A stretch of DNA of 64,000 nt from an uncultured Dysgonomonas sp. (GCA_945273835.1 CALYPL010000011.1:20396-84395), one strand, 5' to 3'. Shown: positions 27,779 to 37,759, numbered from the stretch's first letter. Notes: generated from the sequence alone by a model not told the origin. Numbers and translations: made by a program.

Positions 27779-30700
27779 AACACATTAGTATTTAATTTTT
27801 TTTCAGTATCAATTACCTTTCTGTTCAACATGCCGTACACGATGGGAATGATGTACATATTGAGTAGGGTAGAAGTAAAAAGTCCTCCGATGATAACTTT
27901 TGCCATCGGACTTTGTATTTCATTACCCGGCAGATCGCCCTGTATGGCAAGAGGTATAAGTGCCAAGCCCGAACATAAAGCAGTCATTAATATCGGGTTC
28001 AGCCTGTCGAGCGATCCATGTATGATAGATTTTTCAACCGCTTCGCCCCGAGCATGCAAATCGTTGTAATGAGCCATCAGCAAGATACCGTTTCGGGTGG
28101 CTATACCGAATAAAGATATAAATCCGATGATTGCGGGAATACTAACTTCGCCCGATGTAAACCAAATTGCGTAAACACCACCGATTAGTGCCAGTGGAAG
28201 GTTAAGCAGTACGACTGCCGAAATTTTGACGTTGCGGAATTGATGATATAAAAGAATCAAAATAACCATTAGTGCAAGTAGGGATGTGATAAGCAACGTG
28301 CGCGATGCAGCCTGTTCACTTTCAAACTGTCCGCCATACTCGATATGATAACCTTCAGGAATCTTTACCTCAGTTTCAATATTCGACTTGATGTCGTTGA
28401 CAACGCTCCGCAAGTCACGCCCCGCCACGTTGGCTGACACCACTATCTTACGTTGCACATTTTCCCGATTGATGGTGTTAGGTCCGGTTGATGAAACAAT
28501 ATCGGCAACATACTCAAACGGTATTTTTCGTCCGTCACCCGTGTCAATCATAAGATTACGGATTTTGTCCGCTTCATCTTTAAAGCTGTCATTAACTTTA
28601 ACCGTCAGGTCGAAAGTTTTACTGTCTTCATATACCTGCGATACAACAGTTCCCGCAAGCATAGTAGACACATACTCCGAAAATTCGGGCAGGGTGATGC
28701 CGTATTTCGCCAGCACTTCGCGGCGGGGTACGATTTTCAACTGTGGACGTTCTACCTGTTGCTCAACGTTCAGATCGGCAATGCCCTCCACATTTTCGAT
28801 AGATGTTTTTATCTGATTACCCAACATGTAGAGTTTGTTCAGATCGGCTCCGAAAAGTTTAATGGCGATATTTGCTTTCGTCCCCGAAAGCATATGATCT
28901 ATACGGTGCGATATGGGCTGACCTATTTCGATGCTGACACCCGGAATAGATTCAAGCTGCTCTCTGATTTCGGACATCAGTTCGTCTTTCGATCGTTTAC
29001 CGAGACGGAAAGGAGCTTCAATCTCAGAAGTATTTACGCCGAATGAGTGTTCATCAAGTTCCGCACGTCCGGTTTTCCGCCCGATTGTCTGAATTTCAGG
29101 TATAGCCAATAATTTTTTTTCAGCCAGACGAGCTATCCTGTCCGATTCTTCGAGTGATACGCCCGGCAAGGTGTTAAGCGAAATAGTGAACGAACCTTCG
29201 TTGAAAGGAGGCAGAAAATTGCGCCCCAATGTAAAAAATATCACTATTGCCGAGACAAGTAAAGCTCCTGTTATTCCTAAAACCAGTTTCTGATTGGCTA
29301 ACGACCAATTCAATGTTTTTTCGTAAGTAGCTTTCAGTTTTCGTACCAATAAAGGCTCTTGATCTTCCTTTTCTTTATCTGAATCTTTTCCCAACAAATA
29401 ACTGCACAAGACGGGCGTAACGGTGAGCGCGACAATGGTTGATGCAAGCAACGACACAATAAAGGCTATACCAAGCGGAACGAGCATACGCCCCTCCATA
29501 CCGTTGAGGAAAAACAGCGGCACAAAACTGGCAATAATTATCAGCGTAGAGTTGAGTATAGGCATACGTACCTCTTTCGATGCTTCAAAAACAACATCCA
29601 ATATCTTCTGTCTCTTCTCATTAGGTAATCTTCTGTTAGCCCGCAGATGCTTGAATACGTTTTCAACATCAATTACCGCATCGTCTACCAGCGATCCGAT
29701 AGCGATAGCCATTCCTCCGAGGCTCATGGTGTTAATGGTAAAACCAAGAAATTTGAGGGTGATGATGGTCGTCAGCAACGAGAGGGGCAATGACATGAGC
29801 GAAATAAGGGTTGTGCGACCGTTCATGAGGAATAGGAGCAGGATGATGACAACAAAGAAAGCTCCCTCGTATAACGATTTTTCCACATTGCTGATGGAAT
29901 TGTTGATGAAGCGTTCTTGTCGGAATATATCAGTCGAAACCTTTACATCCTGAGGTAAGTTTTTACGAAGATCATCGATAGACAAGTCCAGCTTATCGGT
30001 CAGTTCAGTCGTGCTTGTGTTCGGCTGTTTAGTCACAGTCATCAGCACCGCAGCCTTACCCTTTTCAGATGCCACCCCGAGACGTGGCGTCTTAGCACCG
30101 ATATCAATATCGGCTATGTCTTCGAGCATAACAGGCTTCTCGCCATTCTTCTTTATCAATGCTTTGCCCAACAATTCAATATTGTTGGTCTGCATAACAC
30201 CTCGGACAATATATTCATTTCCGTATTCATACAGCACTCCGCCTGATGAATTCTGATTCATGTTTTTAACGATAGACATCACTTCGTCAAGACTGACTTT
30301 GTAATGCTTCATACGTCCGGGATCTAACAATATCTGATATTCCTTTATATCCCCACCTATAACGGTAACCTGTGCCACTCCGCCCACAGAAAGCAGGCGG
30401 GGACGAATAGTCCAATCGGCAATAGTACGCAAATCAAGTAAAGACGTGGAGTCGGCTGTCAGACCGATGGTAAGCACCTCGCCCATGATTGACGATTGCG
30501 GACCGAGTATGGGTTGTCCTACATTGTCGGGAAGTGCATCACCCAAAGCCGACAACTTTTCGGTTACGATTTGGCGGGCTCTGTAAATATCCGTTCCCCA
30601 ATCGAATTCGATCCAGACTACTGAAAAACCTGTTGTGGATGACGAGCGCACACGGCGTACATCAGTCGCACCATTCACGGCAGTTTCTATCGGAAATGAG

Positions 30701-30894
30701 ACAAGGCGTTCCACCTCTTCGGGAGCCATGCCGTTAGCTTCGGTCATGACAACCACGGTGGGAGCGTTCAGATCGGGGAAAACGTCAATGTCCATATGCT
30801 TGGCGGTGTACAATCCCACAATCAACAATATTGCGGCGCTCACCAGTATAACCATGCGGTTATTGAGCGAGAAGTGTATTATTTTGTTTAACAT
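27775..30894 (-). CDS. CusA/CzcA heavy-metal efflux RND permease
   Basis: 1039 residues, normal for HME-RND pumps. The first helix and N-terminal periplasmic loop (HMDIDVFPDLNAPTVVV) fit CusA/CzcA. The helix 4 motif GGMAIAIGSLVDDAVIDVEN near residue 400 carries the acidic proton-relay residues, and the C-terminal half duplicates the fold. The trimer drives metal ions from periplasm or cytosol out through the TolC partner using proton import. The motif is neither the classical Cus nor Czc version, so Cu/Ag versus Zn/Co/Cd cannot be assigned. Gene order adaptor-RND-TolC is on one minus-strand operon. Confidence 0.93.
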   Translation of the reverse strand: MLNKIIHFSLNNRMVILVSAAILLIVGLYTAKHMDIDVFPDLNAPTVVVMTEANGMAPEEVERLVSFPIETAVNGATDVRRVRSSSTTGFSVVWIEFDWGTDIYRARQIVTEKLSALGDALPDNVGQPILGPQSSIMGEVLTIGLTADSTSLLDLRTIADWTIRPRLLSVGGVAQVTVIGGDIKEYQILLDPGRMKHYKVSLDEVMSIVKNMNQNSSGGVLYEYGNEYIVRGVMQTNNIELLGKALIKKNGEKPVMLEDIADIDIGAKTPRLGVASEKGKAAVLMTVTKQPNTSTTELTDKLDLSIDDLRKNLPQDVKVSTDIFRQERFINNSISNVEKSLYEGAFFVVIILLLFLMNGRTTLISLMSLPLSLLTTIITLKFLGFTINTMSLGGMAIAIGSLVDDAVIDVENVFKHLRANRRLPNEKRQKILDVVFEASKEVRMPILNSTLIIIASFVPLFFLNGMEGRMLVPLGIAFIVSLLASTIVALTVTPVLCSYLLGKDSDKEKEDQEPLLVRKLKATYEKTLNWSLANQKLVLGITGALLVSAIVIFFTLGRNFLPPFNEGSFTISLNTLPGVSLEESDRIARLAEKKLLAIPEIQTIGRKTGRAELDEHSFGVNTSEIEAPFRLGKRSKDELMSEIREQLESIPGVSIEIGQPISHRIDHMLSGTKANIAIKLFGADLNKLYMLGNQIKTSIENVEGIADLNVEQQVERPQLKIVPRREVLAKYGITLPEFSEYVSTMLAGTVVSQVYEDSKTFDLTVKVNDSFKDEADKIRNLMIDTGDGRKIPFEYVADIVSSTGPNTINRENVQRKIVVSANVAGRDLRSVVNDIKSNIETEVKIPEGYHIEYGGQFESEQAASRTLLITSLLALMVILILLYHQFRNVKISAVVLLNLPLALIGGVYAIWFTSGEVSIPAIIGFISLFGIATRNGILLMAHYNDLHARGEAVEKSIIHGSLDRLNPILMTALCSGLALIPLAIQGDLPGNEIQSPMAKVIIGGLFTSTLLNMYIIPIVYGMLNRKVIDTEKKLNTNVL

Positions 30895-30961
30895 AACTTC
30901 GGGTTAAATAAATGATTAGCAAATATCTTATGCAATAACAGGTTGGCGGTTACCTCCCGCA

Positions 30962-32158
30962 TTAATGTTCGTGACCGTGAGGTATCGCCCCTGAAGCCGA
31001 AGCCAGTCTGATATGATGCGCACCTTTGCAAACCACCTGTTCACCCGTATTCAGTCCCGACAAGACTTCGACACGTTCGCCGTCATTCTGTCCCAATTTC
31101 ACTTCACGCTTCTGATAATGTTCCTCGTCAAGACGTATATAAACGAAGTATACGCCCTGCTCCTCAATCAATGCAGTTAAGGGAACACTTATAACATTGC
31201 TTTTAGGTTTCGACAAAAGAAATACTTCGACATAAGCTCCGGAAATCATTTGCCCGATATTGTCAAACTCAAAATTGACAGGAATATAATAATCAAGATC
31301 GGAAGCCGATTTTCCGTACGAAATAAGTTTACCGTTAAGATCAGCCAACTTGTATGGCTCTTTTCGGTAAGGTGTTTTGAAGTTTGCCGAAGTTATAGTA
31401 TTCAGATCACCGTAATACCGTTCCGACACATCGGCACGCAATTGCAAACGGCGGTTCTTGGTAACGGTCAGTAGAGGTTGCCCCATTTCAACGTATTGCC
31501 CCTCACTTACGAATCGGCTTTTTACAAACCCGCTGATGGTTGAGGTTATGCCTGCTCCTTGTGCTGAACGGTTACGTCCCAACGCATCGAGTGTTACTTT
31601 GGCGTTCTCGTAATTAAGTTTTATCTGGTTATAGTCTTTCTGAGAAATTAGTTTGTCGCCGATAAGCGATTCGGCACGATCAAATTCCTGCTTGGCGGCG
31701 TTGTATGCCGAACGTGCTTTCAACAATGGATCGCCTTCTCCCAACGTACGTGACGATATGCTGATCAGAGTTTCGCCCGCTTTAACGGCAGCCCCTTCGT
31801 TGAGGGATGTTTTGCTGAAAGATACAATACCGTTGATGGTTGCCGATACGGTTACTTCGTCTCCCTGAGCCGAAAGTATTTGTCCGCCTGTTTTTATAAT
31901 CTGATGAAAATCTGCGGGTTTTACTTCTTCAATTGTTATGCCTGCTTCATTCGCCTGTTGGAGTGTAAGAGTTATTTCATTGCCTGCCGCAGAATGTTCT
32001 TGTTCACGATCATGTTTATGCTCTTGTTCGTTACTCTGTGCATGATTGTGTGCATCTGCAGTTTCAGAAGCATCCTTATCGTGGGTGTGTGCCGTGCCAC
32101 AAGCAAAAAGTATTGTTGAGAGCAGGGCTGACAGTATATATGTGTATATAGTTTTCAT
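30962..32158 (-). CDS. Efflux RND periplasmic adaptor (CusB/HlyD family), His-rich
   Basis: 398 residues. The lipoprotein signal ends FACG (Cys20); next comes a His-rich segment, residues about 22-58, with HTHD, DAHNHAQ and QEHKHDREQEH, then barrel-sandwich and hairpin domains (GGQILSAQGDEVTVSA, SQKDYNQIKLNYENAKVTL) and a C-terminal HGHEH. The protein links RND pump and TolC duct. His clusters at both ends would bind transition-metal ions in the periplasm. The gene starts the adaptor-RND-TolC series, with 67 bp to the RND gene. Confidence 0.92.
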   Translation of the reverse strand: MKTIYTYILSALLSTILFACGTAHTHDKDASETADAHNHAQSNEQEHKHDREQEHSAAGNEITLTLQQANEAGITIEEVKPADFHQIIKTGGQILSAQGDEVTVSATINGIVSFSKTSLNEGAAVKAGETLISISSRTLGEGDPLLKARSAYNAAKQEFDRAESLIGDKLISQKDYNQIKLNYENAKVTLDALGRNRSAQGAGITSTISGFVKSRFVSEGQYVEMGQPLLTVTKNRRLQLRADVSERYYGDLNTITSANFKTPYRKEPYKLADLNGKLISYGKSASDLDYYIPVNFEFDNIGQMISGAYVEVFLLSKPKSNVISVPLTALIEEQGVYFVYIRLDEEHYQKREVKLGQNDGERVEVLSGLNTGEQVVCKGAHHIRLASASGAIPHGHEH

Positions 32159-32291
32159 TATTATGAATATCTTTTTCAGAAGTGAATATTGTATAAATGA
32201 GGGTTGCCAATCAGTTGGGACTGAACGATGCGTGGTTAATCAGTTCAAATGCTTGAACTGATCAGTAAATCAAACTGATATGGCTGAATTT

Positions 32292-32714
32292 TTATCCTAA
32301 AAAAGATACACGTGGAGGCGCACGAAGCCCTAAGGTAGGAACAACGTATTGCGTAAAATAGAGTTCGAGATAAGGTTTGTTTTCTGTAAATCCGTCCGTG
32401 AAATATTCTAAGATGTGACAAGGCATGATTCCGCAAATGTGAGTCATGGTAATCACGGGCATTTTGATGATATTGAGCAAACCATCGTAAGTTTTGCTTA
32501 CGAAGGTATAACTGAAAGGGCATTCAAGACAGTGATTCTCATTGTGATGGTTATCGCTCGTTTGTTCATTATCATCCAAGTCACAATGTTCTGAATGTTT
32601 TATAGCCAGACAAATGGTATTGTCGTGATAGAAATGCGGAAGAATTTCGTGCATCAGCATCATAATGCCTGCAAGAAACAGTATCGAAATTATTGTCCAC
32701 TTTCTTAAACCCAT
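32292..32714 (-). CDS. His/Cys-rich membrane-anchored protein of the metal efflux operon (DUF6769-like)
   Basis: 140 residues from ATG 32714; the frame is open 13 codons further. One N-terminal hydrophobic helix (WTIISILFLAGIMMLMHEIL) is followed by a polar segment rich in His, Cys and Asp (FYHDNTICL, HSEHCDLDDNEQ, DNHHNENHCLECPF) and a C-terminal PTLGLRAPPRVSF. It lies 133 bp upstream of the adaptor gene on the same strand and so heads the efflux operon. A periplasmic metal-binding or sensing role is inferred. DUF6769 is my recollection of such Bacteroidales proteins and is not secure. Confidence 0.68.
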   Translation of the reverse strand: MGLRKWTIISILFLAGIMMLMHEILPHFYHDNTICLAIKHSEHCDLDDNEQTSDNHHNENHCLECPFSYTFVSKTYDGLLNIIKMPVITMTHICGIMPCHILEYFTDGFTENKPYLELYFTQYVVPTLGLRAPPRVSFLG

Positions 32715-32836
32715 TTTGCAAATATAAATAAATTTCAAATTTAGCATTAACAAATGTTCCGAAAATAAATTTGTTGGTGACAGATTTCTGTTTAAATTCA
32801 GTCAGTGCAGATACAAGTGTTCAGAATTGTTTTTTG

Positions 32837-32844
32837 TAACTTTG
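32837..32844 (+). promoter_or_regulatory. Putative -7 box of the metal ABC permease gene
   Basis: TAACTTTG matches TAnnTTTG exactly, 30 bp before the ATG at 32875. No clear -33 element at 19-21 bp. It lies between the divergent efflux operon and metal import gene. Confidence 0.45.
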
Positions 32845-32874
32845 CTTCCTAATCTTAGTGCATAAAATAAAAGC

Positions 32875-33702
32875 ATGCAGTTTTTCGATTTACTATCCTA
32901 CGATTTTTTTCGCAACGCCCTGCTGGGTAGTTTGTTTGCCAGTATAGCCTGTGGCATAATCGGCACTTACATCGTTGTGCGTCGTCTTGTGTTTATCAGC
33001 GGCGGCATTACGCACGCCTCGTTAGGAGGGATAGGCATGGGGTTCTACTTCGGACTAAATCCTATATTTTCTGCACTGATTTTCTCTGTCCTTTCCGCTT
33101 TCGGTATCGAGTGGCTTTCTTCACGTCAGGATGTAAGAGAAGATTCGGCAATAGCCACCCTTTGGTCGTTAGGTATGGCTATCGGTATCATTTTCATCTA
33201 CATGACGCCGGGATTTGCTCCTAATTTGTCCGATTATCTTTTCGGTAATATCCTGACTGTCACCAATAGCGATATTCTGTGGCTTGTGTTGCTGTCAGTC
33301 TTTCTGGCAGTTGCTTTCATCATTTTCGGTCACGATATTCTTTATGCAGCATTCGATTCAGATTTTGCCCGCACCCGAAACGTGCCTGTTGCGTTGATCA
33401 AATACGCGATGATGTTTTTTATAGCGTGTACAATAGTGCTGAGTATCCGTTTGGTGGGAATTGTGTTGCTGATGTCTTTGTTGACTGTTCCTCAGATGAC
33501 GGCTAATATTTTTACGGCTGATTTCTGGAAGATGATGGGATTATCTATTCTGATCGGATTTGCTGGCTGTCTGGTCGGCTTGTTTCTGTCGGCAGTGTTC
33601 GACGTTCCGTCAGGGGTGTTTATAATCTTCACCCAAATAGTATTTTTCCTGATAGCAAAATCTTTGATTAAATTAATACGGAAGAAAAGGCTGTTGTGTT
33701 AA
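32875..33702 (+). CDS. Zinc/manganese/iron ABC transporter permease (ZnuB/MntB-type)
   Basis: 275 residues with about eight hydrophobic helices. The ABC-3 family segments GTYIVVRRLVFISGGITHASLGGIG and SIRLVGIVLLMSLLTVPQMTA are clear. It is the inner-membrane channel subunit for import of Zn2+, Mn2+ or Fe2+. The ATPase and the binding protein are not adjacent, so they must be elsewhere. It is divergent from a metal efflux operon, sharing a 160-bp region, which suggests linked metal homeostasis. Confidence 0.9.
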   Translation: MQFFDLLSYDFFRNALLGSLFASIACGIIGTYIVVRRLVFISGGITHASLGGIGMGFYFGLNPIFSALIFSVLSAFGIEWLSSRQDVREDSAIATLWSLGMAIGIIFIYMTPGFAPNLSDYLFGNILTVTNSDILWLVLLSVFLAVAFIIFGHDILYAAFDSDFARTRNVPVALIKYAMMFFIACTIVLSIRLVGIVLLMSLLTVPQMTANIFTADFWKMMGLSILIGFAGCLVGLFLSAVFDVPSGVFIIFTQIVFFLIAKSLIKLIRKKRLLC

Positions 33703-33771
33703 TGTTGACTTATACACTTCACTTAGAGTGTTGGCGGGGTGGTGTCAGAATTAACCGCTGAAAAAACTGCG

Positions 33772-34071
33772 TCATTTTTCAGGTACCCCTTTCATTACCA
33801 ATGACTTCCATTCGGGATGTTTCATGATGTAACTTGCTGTGAAAGGACACATCGGAATTAGCCTCAGACCTTTATGTTTGACATCAATCAATGCCTTTTT
33901 GGTTAACTGCGAACCAATTCCTTTGCCTTGAAGACCGAACGGAACGATGGTGTGCATGAAATAAATTTCGCCTTCATCGTTTTTTATATACTCTATCTTA
34001 GGAGTCAACTTTCCGATCTGAAACTCATATTGATTCTTTTCAGCGTTGTCTGTCAGCGTATACTCTTCCAT
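33772..34071 (-). CDS. Small GNAT-family N-acetyltransferase (YjdJ-type)
   Basis: 99 residues, typical for the short GNAT_3 type. The acetyl-CoA loop is visible as GLQGKGIGSQLTKKAL, followed by the family C-terminus LRLIPMCPFTASYIMKHPEW. It transfers acetyl groups to an unknown acceptor in the cytosol. It is a single gene convergent with the metal permease. Confidence 0.88.
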   Translation of the reverse strand: MEEYTLTDNAEKNQYEFQIGKLTPKIEYIKNDEGEIYFMHTIVPFGLQGKGIGSQLTKKALIDVKHKGLRLIPMCPFTASYIMKHPEWKSLVMKGVPEK

Positions 34072-34366
34072 TTCTTATATAATTAATGCCATACAAGAAT
34101 ACATATTTTCTATAAACAGAAAGTAAATAGATATGTTTCTCTGTAGTTAGAATTTCTTTTTTTAAGACGTGCAAATGTAATAAAAATTATTATTCTAACT
34201 ATAAAATTCAAGTTTCAATAATTAAAACAAATATTGATGCTCCTGAAGCAATTATAAGCGGATTTAGCATTCAGACTGCGATTGAAATCGAGAAAATTAT
34301 ACTAAAAATCTTATCTTTGCGTACAAAGATTAATTTATCATTACAACATACTTTATACATTTCCGG
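34072..34366. other. 295-bp divergent intergenic region (GNAT / tex)
   Basis: AT-rich, no ORF. The plus strand carries TATCTTTG at 34312-34319, an exact TAnnTTTG match 48 bp before the tex start; no well-spaced -33 element was found. Nothing else is recognised. Confidence 0.45.
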
Positions 34367-36490
34367 ATGCCAGTTATAAATAAACTCATCGCTTCGGCTC
34401 TTGGTATAACCGAGCCTCAGATCACACAGACAATAAAGTTATTAGACGAGGGGGCAACAATCCCTTTCATCAGCCGATACCGCAAAGAGGCAACAGGTGG
34501 ACTGGATGAAGTGCAGATTGCTTCTATCAAGGATAGTTACGACAAGCTAAAAGAATTGATAAAGCGTAAAGAAACCATTCTTAAATCCATAGAAGAACAG
34601 GATAAACTCACAGCGGAGCTCAAAAACCGCATCGAAGAATGTTGGAATGCACAGGAGCTTGAGGATATTTATCTGCCTTACAAACCGAAACGCCAGACCC
34701 GTGCCGAGATTGCCCGCAAAAAAGGGCTTGAGCCGTTGGCTAAATTGCTTATGGCACAACAGGTTTTTGATGTAGAAGCTAAAGCAAAAACCTTTGTGAA
34801 AGGTGATGTTAAAAATTCAGACGATGCCTTGAACGGAGCTTGTGACATCATTGCAGAGTGGATCAATGAAAGCGAAGCGGCGCGCAACACAATCCGTAAT
34901 CTATTCAGCCACGAGGCGATGATAACATCAAAAGTGGTAAAAGGTAAAGAGGAAGAAGGTGATAAGTACCGCGATTATTTCGATTTAAGTGAACGCCTTT
35001 CCAGATGCTCGTCACACCGTTTGTTAGCAATGCGCAGGGGCGAAAGCGAAGGATTTCTTCGTGTAACCATCAGTCCCGAAGAAGAACATGCTCTTGCCAG
35101 ACTCGATAAAATTTTTGTGAAGAACAACACAGAAGCCGCCGGTTATGTCGAAGATGCCATTACAGATTCGTACAAACGCTTATTGAAGCCGTCAATCGAA
35201 ACCGAATTTGGCGCCCTATCTAAAGAGAAAGCCGATGAAGAAGCCATACGTGTATTTGTTGAGAATCTGCGCCAGTTGTTACTTGCCGCTCCGTTGGGAC
35301 AAAAACGTATACTCGGCATAGATCCCGGTTATCGGACAGGGTGTAAACTGGTCTGCCTCGACGAGCAGGGAACTTTATTGCACAATGAAGCCATATATCC
35401 GCATCCGCCGCAGAACGAAAAAGATAAAGCGGGGCGTAAAGTCGTAAAACTGGTTACCACTTATAATATAGATGCCATCGCCATCGGCAATGGAACAGCA
35501 AGCCGTGAAACAGAGCATTTTATAACCAACCTGCGTTACGAAAAAGATGTAAAAGTATTCGTGGTGAGCGAGAACGGTGCGTCTATCTATTCCGCATCCA
35601 AAATAGCACGTGAAGAATTTCCCGATTACGATGTTACCGTACGAGGAGCAGTTTCGATCGGTCGCCGTCTGATGGATCCTCTTGCTGAGCTGGTAAAAAT
35701 AGATCCCAAATCAATAGGAGTAGGGCAGTATCAGCACGATGTAGATCAGTCTAAGCTCAAAAAATCGCTCGATCAGACAGTCGAGAGTTGCGTAAATCTG
35801 GTTGGTGTCAACGTCAATACCGCAAGCAAGCATTTGCTGACATACGTGTCGGGACTTGGTCCCACATTGGCGCAGAACATTGTTGATTACCGAACCGAAC
35901 ATGGTCTTTTCCGTAGTCGGCGCGAGTTGAAGAAAGTGCCCCGCATGGGCGAAAAAGCCTTTGAACAATGCGCCGGTTTCCTTCGTATATCGGATGCCGA
36001 AAATCCGCTCGACAATTCAGCCGTCCACCCCGAAAGTTATTATGTGGTTGAACAGATGGCTAAAGACCTGAAATGTTCTGTGGGCGAACTGATCATTAAT
36101 AAAGAATTGAAGAAATCGCTTGATTTAAATAAGTATATATCGGACAAAGTGGGGCTTCCCACCCTGAACGATATTATGGATGAGCTTGACAAACCGGGAC
36201 GTGATCCCCGCAAAAGCATCAAAACGTTTGAGTTCGACCCGAATATTCGTACCATCGAAGACCTGCGTGAAGGGATGGTGCTGCCGGGAATTGTAACCAA
36301 CGTGACTAATTTCGGCTGCTTTGTTGATGTTGGTATCAAAGAAAACGGACTTGTTCATATCTCCGAACTTGCCGACCGGTTTATTTCTGATCCTACCGAA
36401 GTGGTATCGTTGCATCAGCATGTCGAAGTTCGGGTGATGTCGGTCGATGTATCACGTAAACGGGTTCAACTCTCTATGAAGAAAGGCTGA
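34367..36490 (+). CDS. tex: Tex-family RNA-binding transcriptional accessory protein
   Basis: 707 residues, close to the usual 720-780. Domains in order: Tex N-terminal helices (TIPFISRYRKEATGGLDE), YqgF-like RNase H fold (ILGIDPGYRTGCKLVCLD), helix-hairpin-helix (NTASKHLLTYVSGLGPTLA, FRSRRELKKVPRMGEKAFEQCAG) and a C-terminal S1 domain (GMVLPGIVTNVTNFGCFVDVG). Tex binds nucleic acid and supports transcription and stress tolerance; it is cytosolic. Monocistronic, with a terminator at 36561-36592. Confidence 0.95.
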   Translation: MPVINKLIASALGITEPQITQTIKLLDEGATIPFISRYRKEATGGLDEVQIASIKDSYDKLKELIKRKETILKSIEEQDKLTAELKNRIEECWNAQELEDIYLPYKPKRQTRAEIARKKGLEPLAKLLMAQQVFDVEAKAKTFVKGDVKNSDDALNGACDIIAEWINESEAARNTIRNLFSHEAMITSKVVKGKEEEGDKYRDYFDLSERLSRCSSHRLLAMRRGESEGFLRVTISPEEEHALARLDKIFVKNNTEAAGYVEDAITDSYKRLLKPSIETEFGALSKEKADEEAIRVFVENLRQLLLAAPLGQKRILGIDPGYRTGCKLVCLDEQGTLLHNEAIYPHPPQNEKDKAGRKVVKLVTTYNIDAIAIGNGTASRETEHFITNLRYEKDVKVFVVSENGASIYSASKIAREEFPDYDVTVRGAVSIGRRLMDPLAELVKIDPKSIGVGQYQHDVDQSKLKKSLDQTVESCVNLVGVNVNTASKHLLTYVSGLGPTLAQNIVDYRTEHGLFRSRRELKKVPRMGEKAFEQCAGFLRISDAENPLDNSAVHPESYYVVEQMAKDLKCSVGELIINKELKKSLDLNKYISDKVGLPTLNDIMDELDKPGRDPRKSIKTFEFDPNIRTIEDLREGMVLPGIVTNVTNFGCFVDVGIKENGLVHISELADRFISDPTEVVSLHQHVEVRVMSVDVSRKRVQLSMKKG

Positions 36491-36560
36491 TGATTAAGAA
36501 TATTAGAAGATTAATGACTTAATTTTCCGATTATTAAAAAAAGAGAAGTATAAAATAGAT

Positions 36561-36593
36561 AAGGGAGGTAACGAATAGTTGCCTCCCTTTTTC
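36561..36593 (+). terminator. tex terminator
   Basis: A 12-bp stem with one mismatch (36561-36572 with 36578-36589), a 5-nt loop and a T-run. It lies between tex and the convergent gene ending at 36616. Confidence 0.88.
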
Positions 36594-36615
36594 TGAAACT
36601 GATAAAAGTTTCTGT

Positions 36616-37065
36616 TTAGTTGAATAAATTACCTATTTTTCCTAAAATACCTTCACCTTTAGAATTGTCCTTATTGTCTCCACCCGAAAACATGCCAAGC
36701 AAAGATTTAATATCAAAACTTCCATCGCCGAGTTTTCCCGAAATAGCTTTGAAAACAAGCGGTACAACTGTACTTGCTATGGATGATGATACGCTGTTGG
36801 ACAAACCAACTTTCTGCACAAGAGCCGATACAACGTTGTTTTGGATGCTATTCTGAACAGAATTGTTTTGCTGACCTGAACTGCTTCCCGAAAGCAGATT
36901 CTTAAAATCAGAAATATTATCCAAGTTCAGATTGTTTTTCAGACCATCCAATATAGATTCAGCAGCAGTATGAGCCACATTATCTTTCTTTCCATCAGGC
37001 ACATCTTTATTGTTGGTAAGAGCACCGATAATATTGTTCTTTATGATATCTACAATTTCATTCAT
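36616..37065 (-). CDS. Hypothetical protein, DUF937-like
   Basis: 149 residues from ATG 37065 (MNEIVDIIKNNIIGALTNN); the longer reading from 37122 lacks support. It has no signal peptide or membrane helix. It is rich in Asn, Ser and Gly, with an alternation of short hydrophobic helices (SALVQKVGLSNSVSSSIASTVVPLVFKAI) and a C-terminal FDIKSLLGMFSGGDNKDN...GILGKIGNLF. This resembles DUF937-type proteins, but I am unsure. Function unknown. Confidence 0.65.
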   Translation of the reverse strand: MNEIVDIIKNNIIGALTNNKDVPDGKKDNVAHTAAESILDGLKNNLNLDNISDFKNLLSGSSSGQQNNSVQNSIQNNVVSALVQKVGLSNSVSSSIASTVVPLVFKAISGKLGDGSFDIKSLLGMFSGGDNKDNSKGEGILGKIGNLFN

Positions 37066-37224
37066 ACTTTTTGTTCTTTTTACTGAATATAGTATATCAC
37101 ATAGAACAAATCCATATATCATAAAGTTTTACTGTTTAAAACTGAAAACTAATCAATTAACATTCTGAATTAACATCGTTGCTGAATGACGGAAAAATGC
37201 TGTTTCATGAGAGTTTACCATTCA

Positions 37225-37554
37225 TTACGTGCGGGGCGAAAAATATATGATACATACGCCCAGCAGGGCAACAAGCGCACCGATAACATCGTATTTAGTA
37301 GGAACATATTTATCAAAGATGCCCGCCCAAATCAGAGACAAAACAATAAAAAAGCCTCCGTATGTGGCATAAACTTTCGCAAAATCTGAGGCTTGAAGCG
37401 TAGCCACCAAACCATATAAAAAAAGCACCAATCCTCCGACAATGGCATACCAAACGGGTTTGCCTTCCCGCACCGTGAGCCACACCAAGTAGCCTCCGCC
37501 AATTTCGCAGATTCCTGCCAGGATGAAGATTAGGATAGACTTTAAAACAATCAT
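37225..37554 (-). CDS. YnfA/UPF0060 small membrane protein
   Basis: 109 residues with four hydrophobic helices, the family's exact size. It carries the hallmark AGICEIGGGYLVWLTVREGKP, VATLQASDFAKVYATYGGFFIVLSLIWAG and DVIGALVALLGVCIIYFSPR. The family resembles small multidrug-resistance transporters and is an inner-membrane protein; the substrate is not established. Single gene, convergent neighbours absent. Confidence 0.95.
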   Translation of the reverse strand: MIVLKSILIFILAGICEIGGGYLVWLTVREGKPVWYAIVGGLVLFLYGLVATLQASDFAKVYATYGGFFIVLSLIWAGIFDKYVPTKYDVIGALVALLGVCIIYFSPRT

Positions 37555-37721
37555 TTTGTATTTTTTTATTTTAGATTAACAAATACTGTAACCATAATAA
37601 TGTAAAATTAATATTTGCCCGATATTAATCAACAGATGGAATTTAATAAAAGTCAAATTTTATTTCACGATGCCCAAATACTGAATTATCCGCAGATTAT
37701 ATGTAAAAATATCATTTCATT

Positions 37722-37753
37722 TTTGGTTATTTAGTTATAAATTAGTACTTTTG
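37722..37753 (+). promoter_or_regulatory. rplM-rpsI promoter
   Basis: TTTG (37722-37725), 20 bp, TACTTTTG (37746-37753): a complete Bacteroidota consensus. Transcription should start near 37760. Confidence 0.78.
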
Positions 37754-37759
37754 CGAGCC

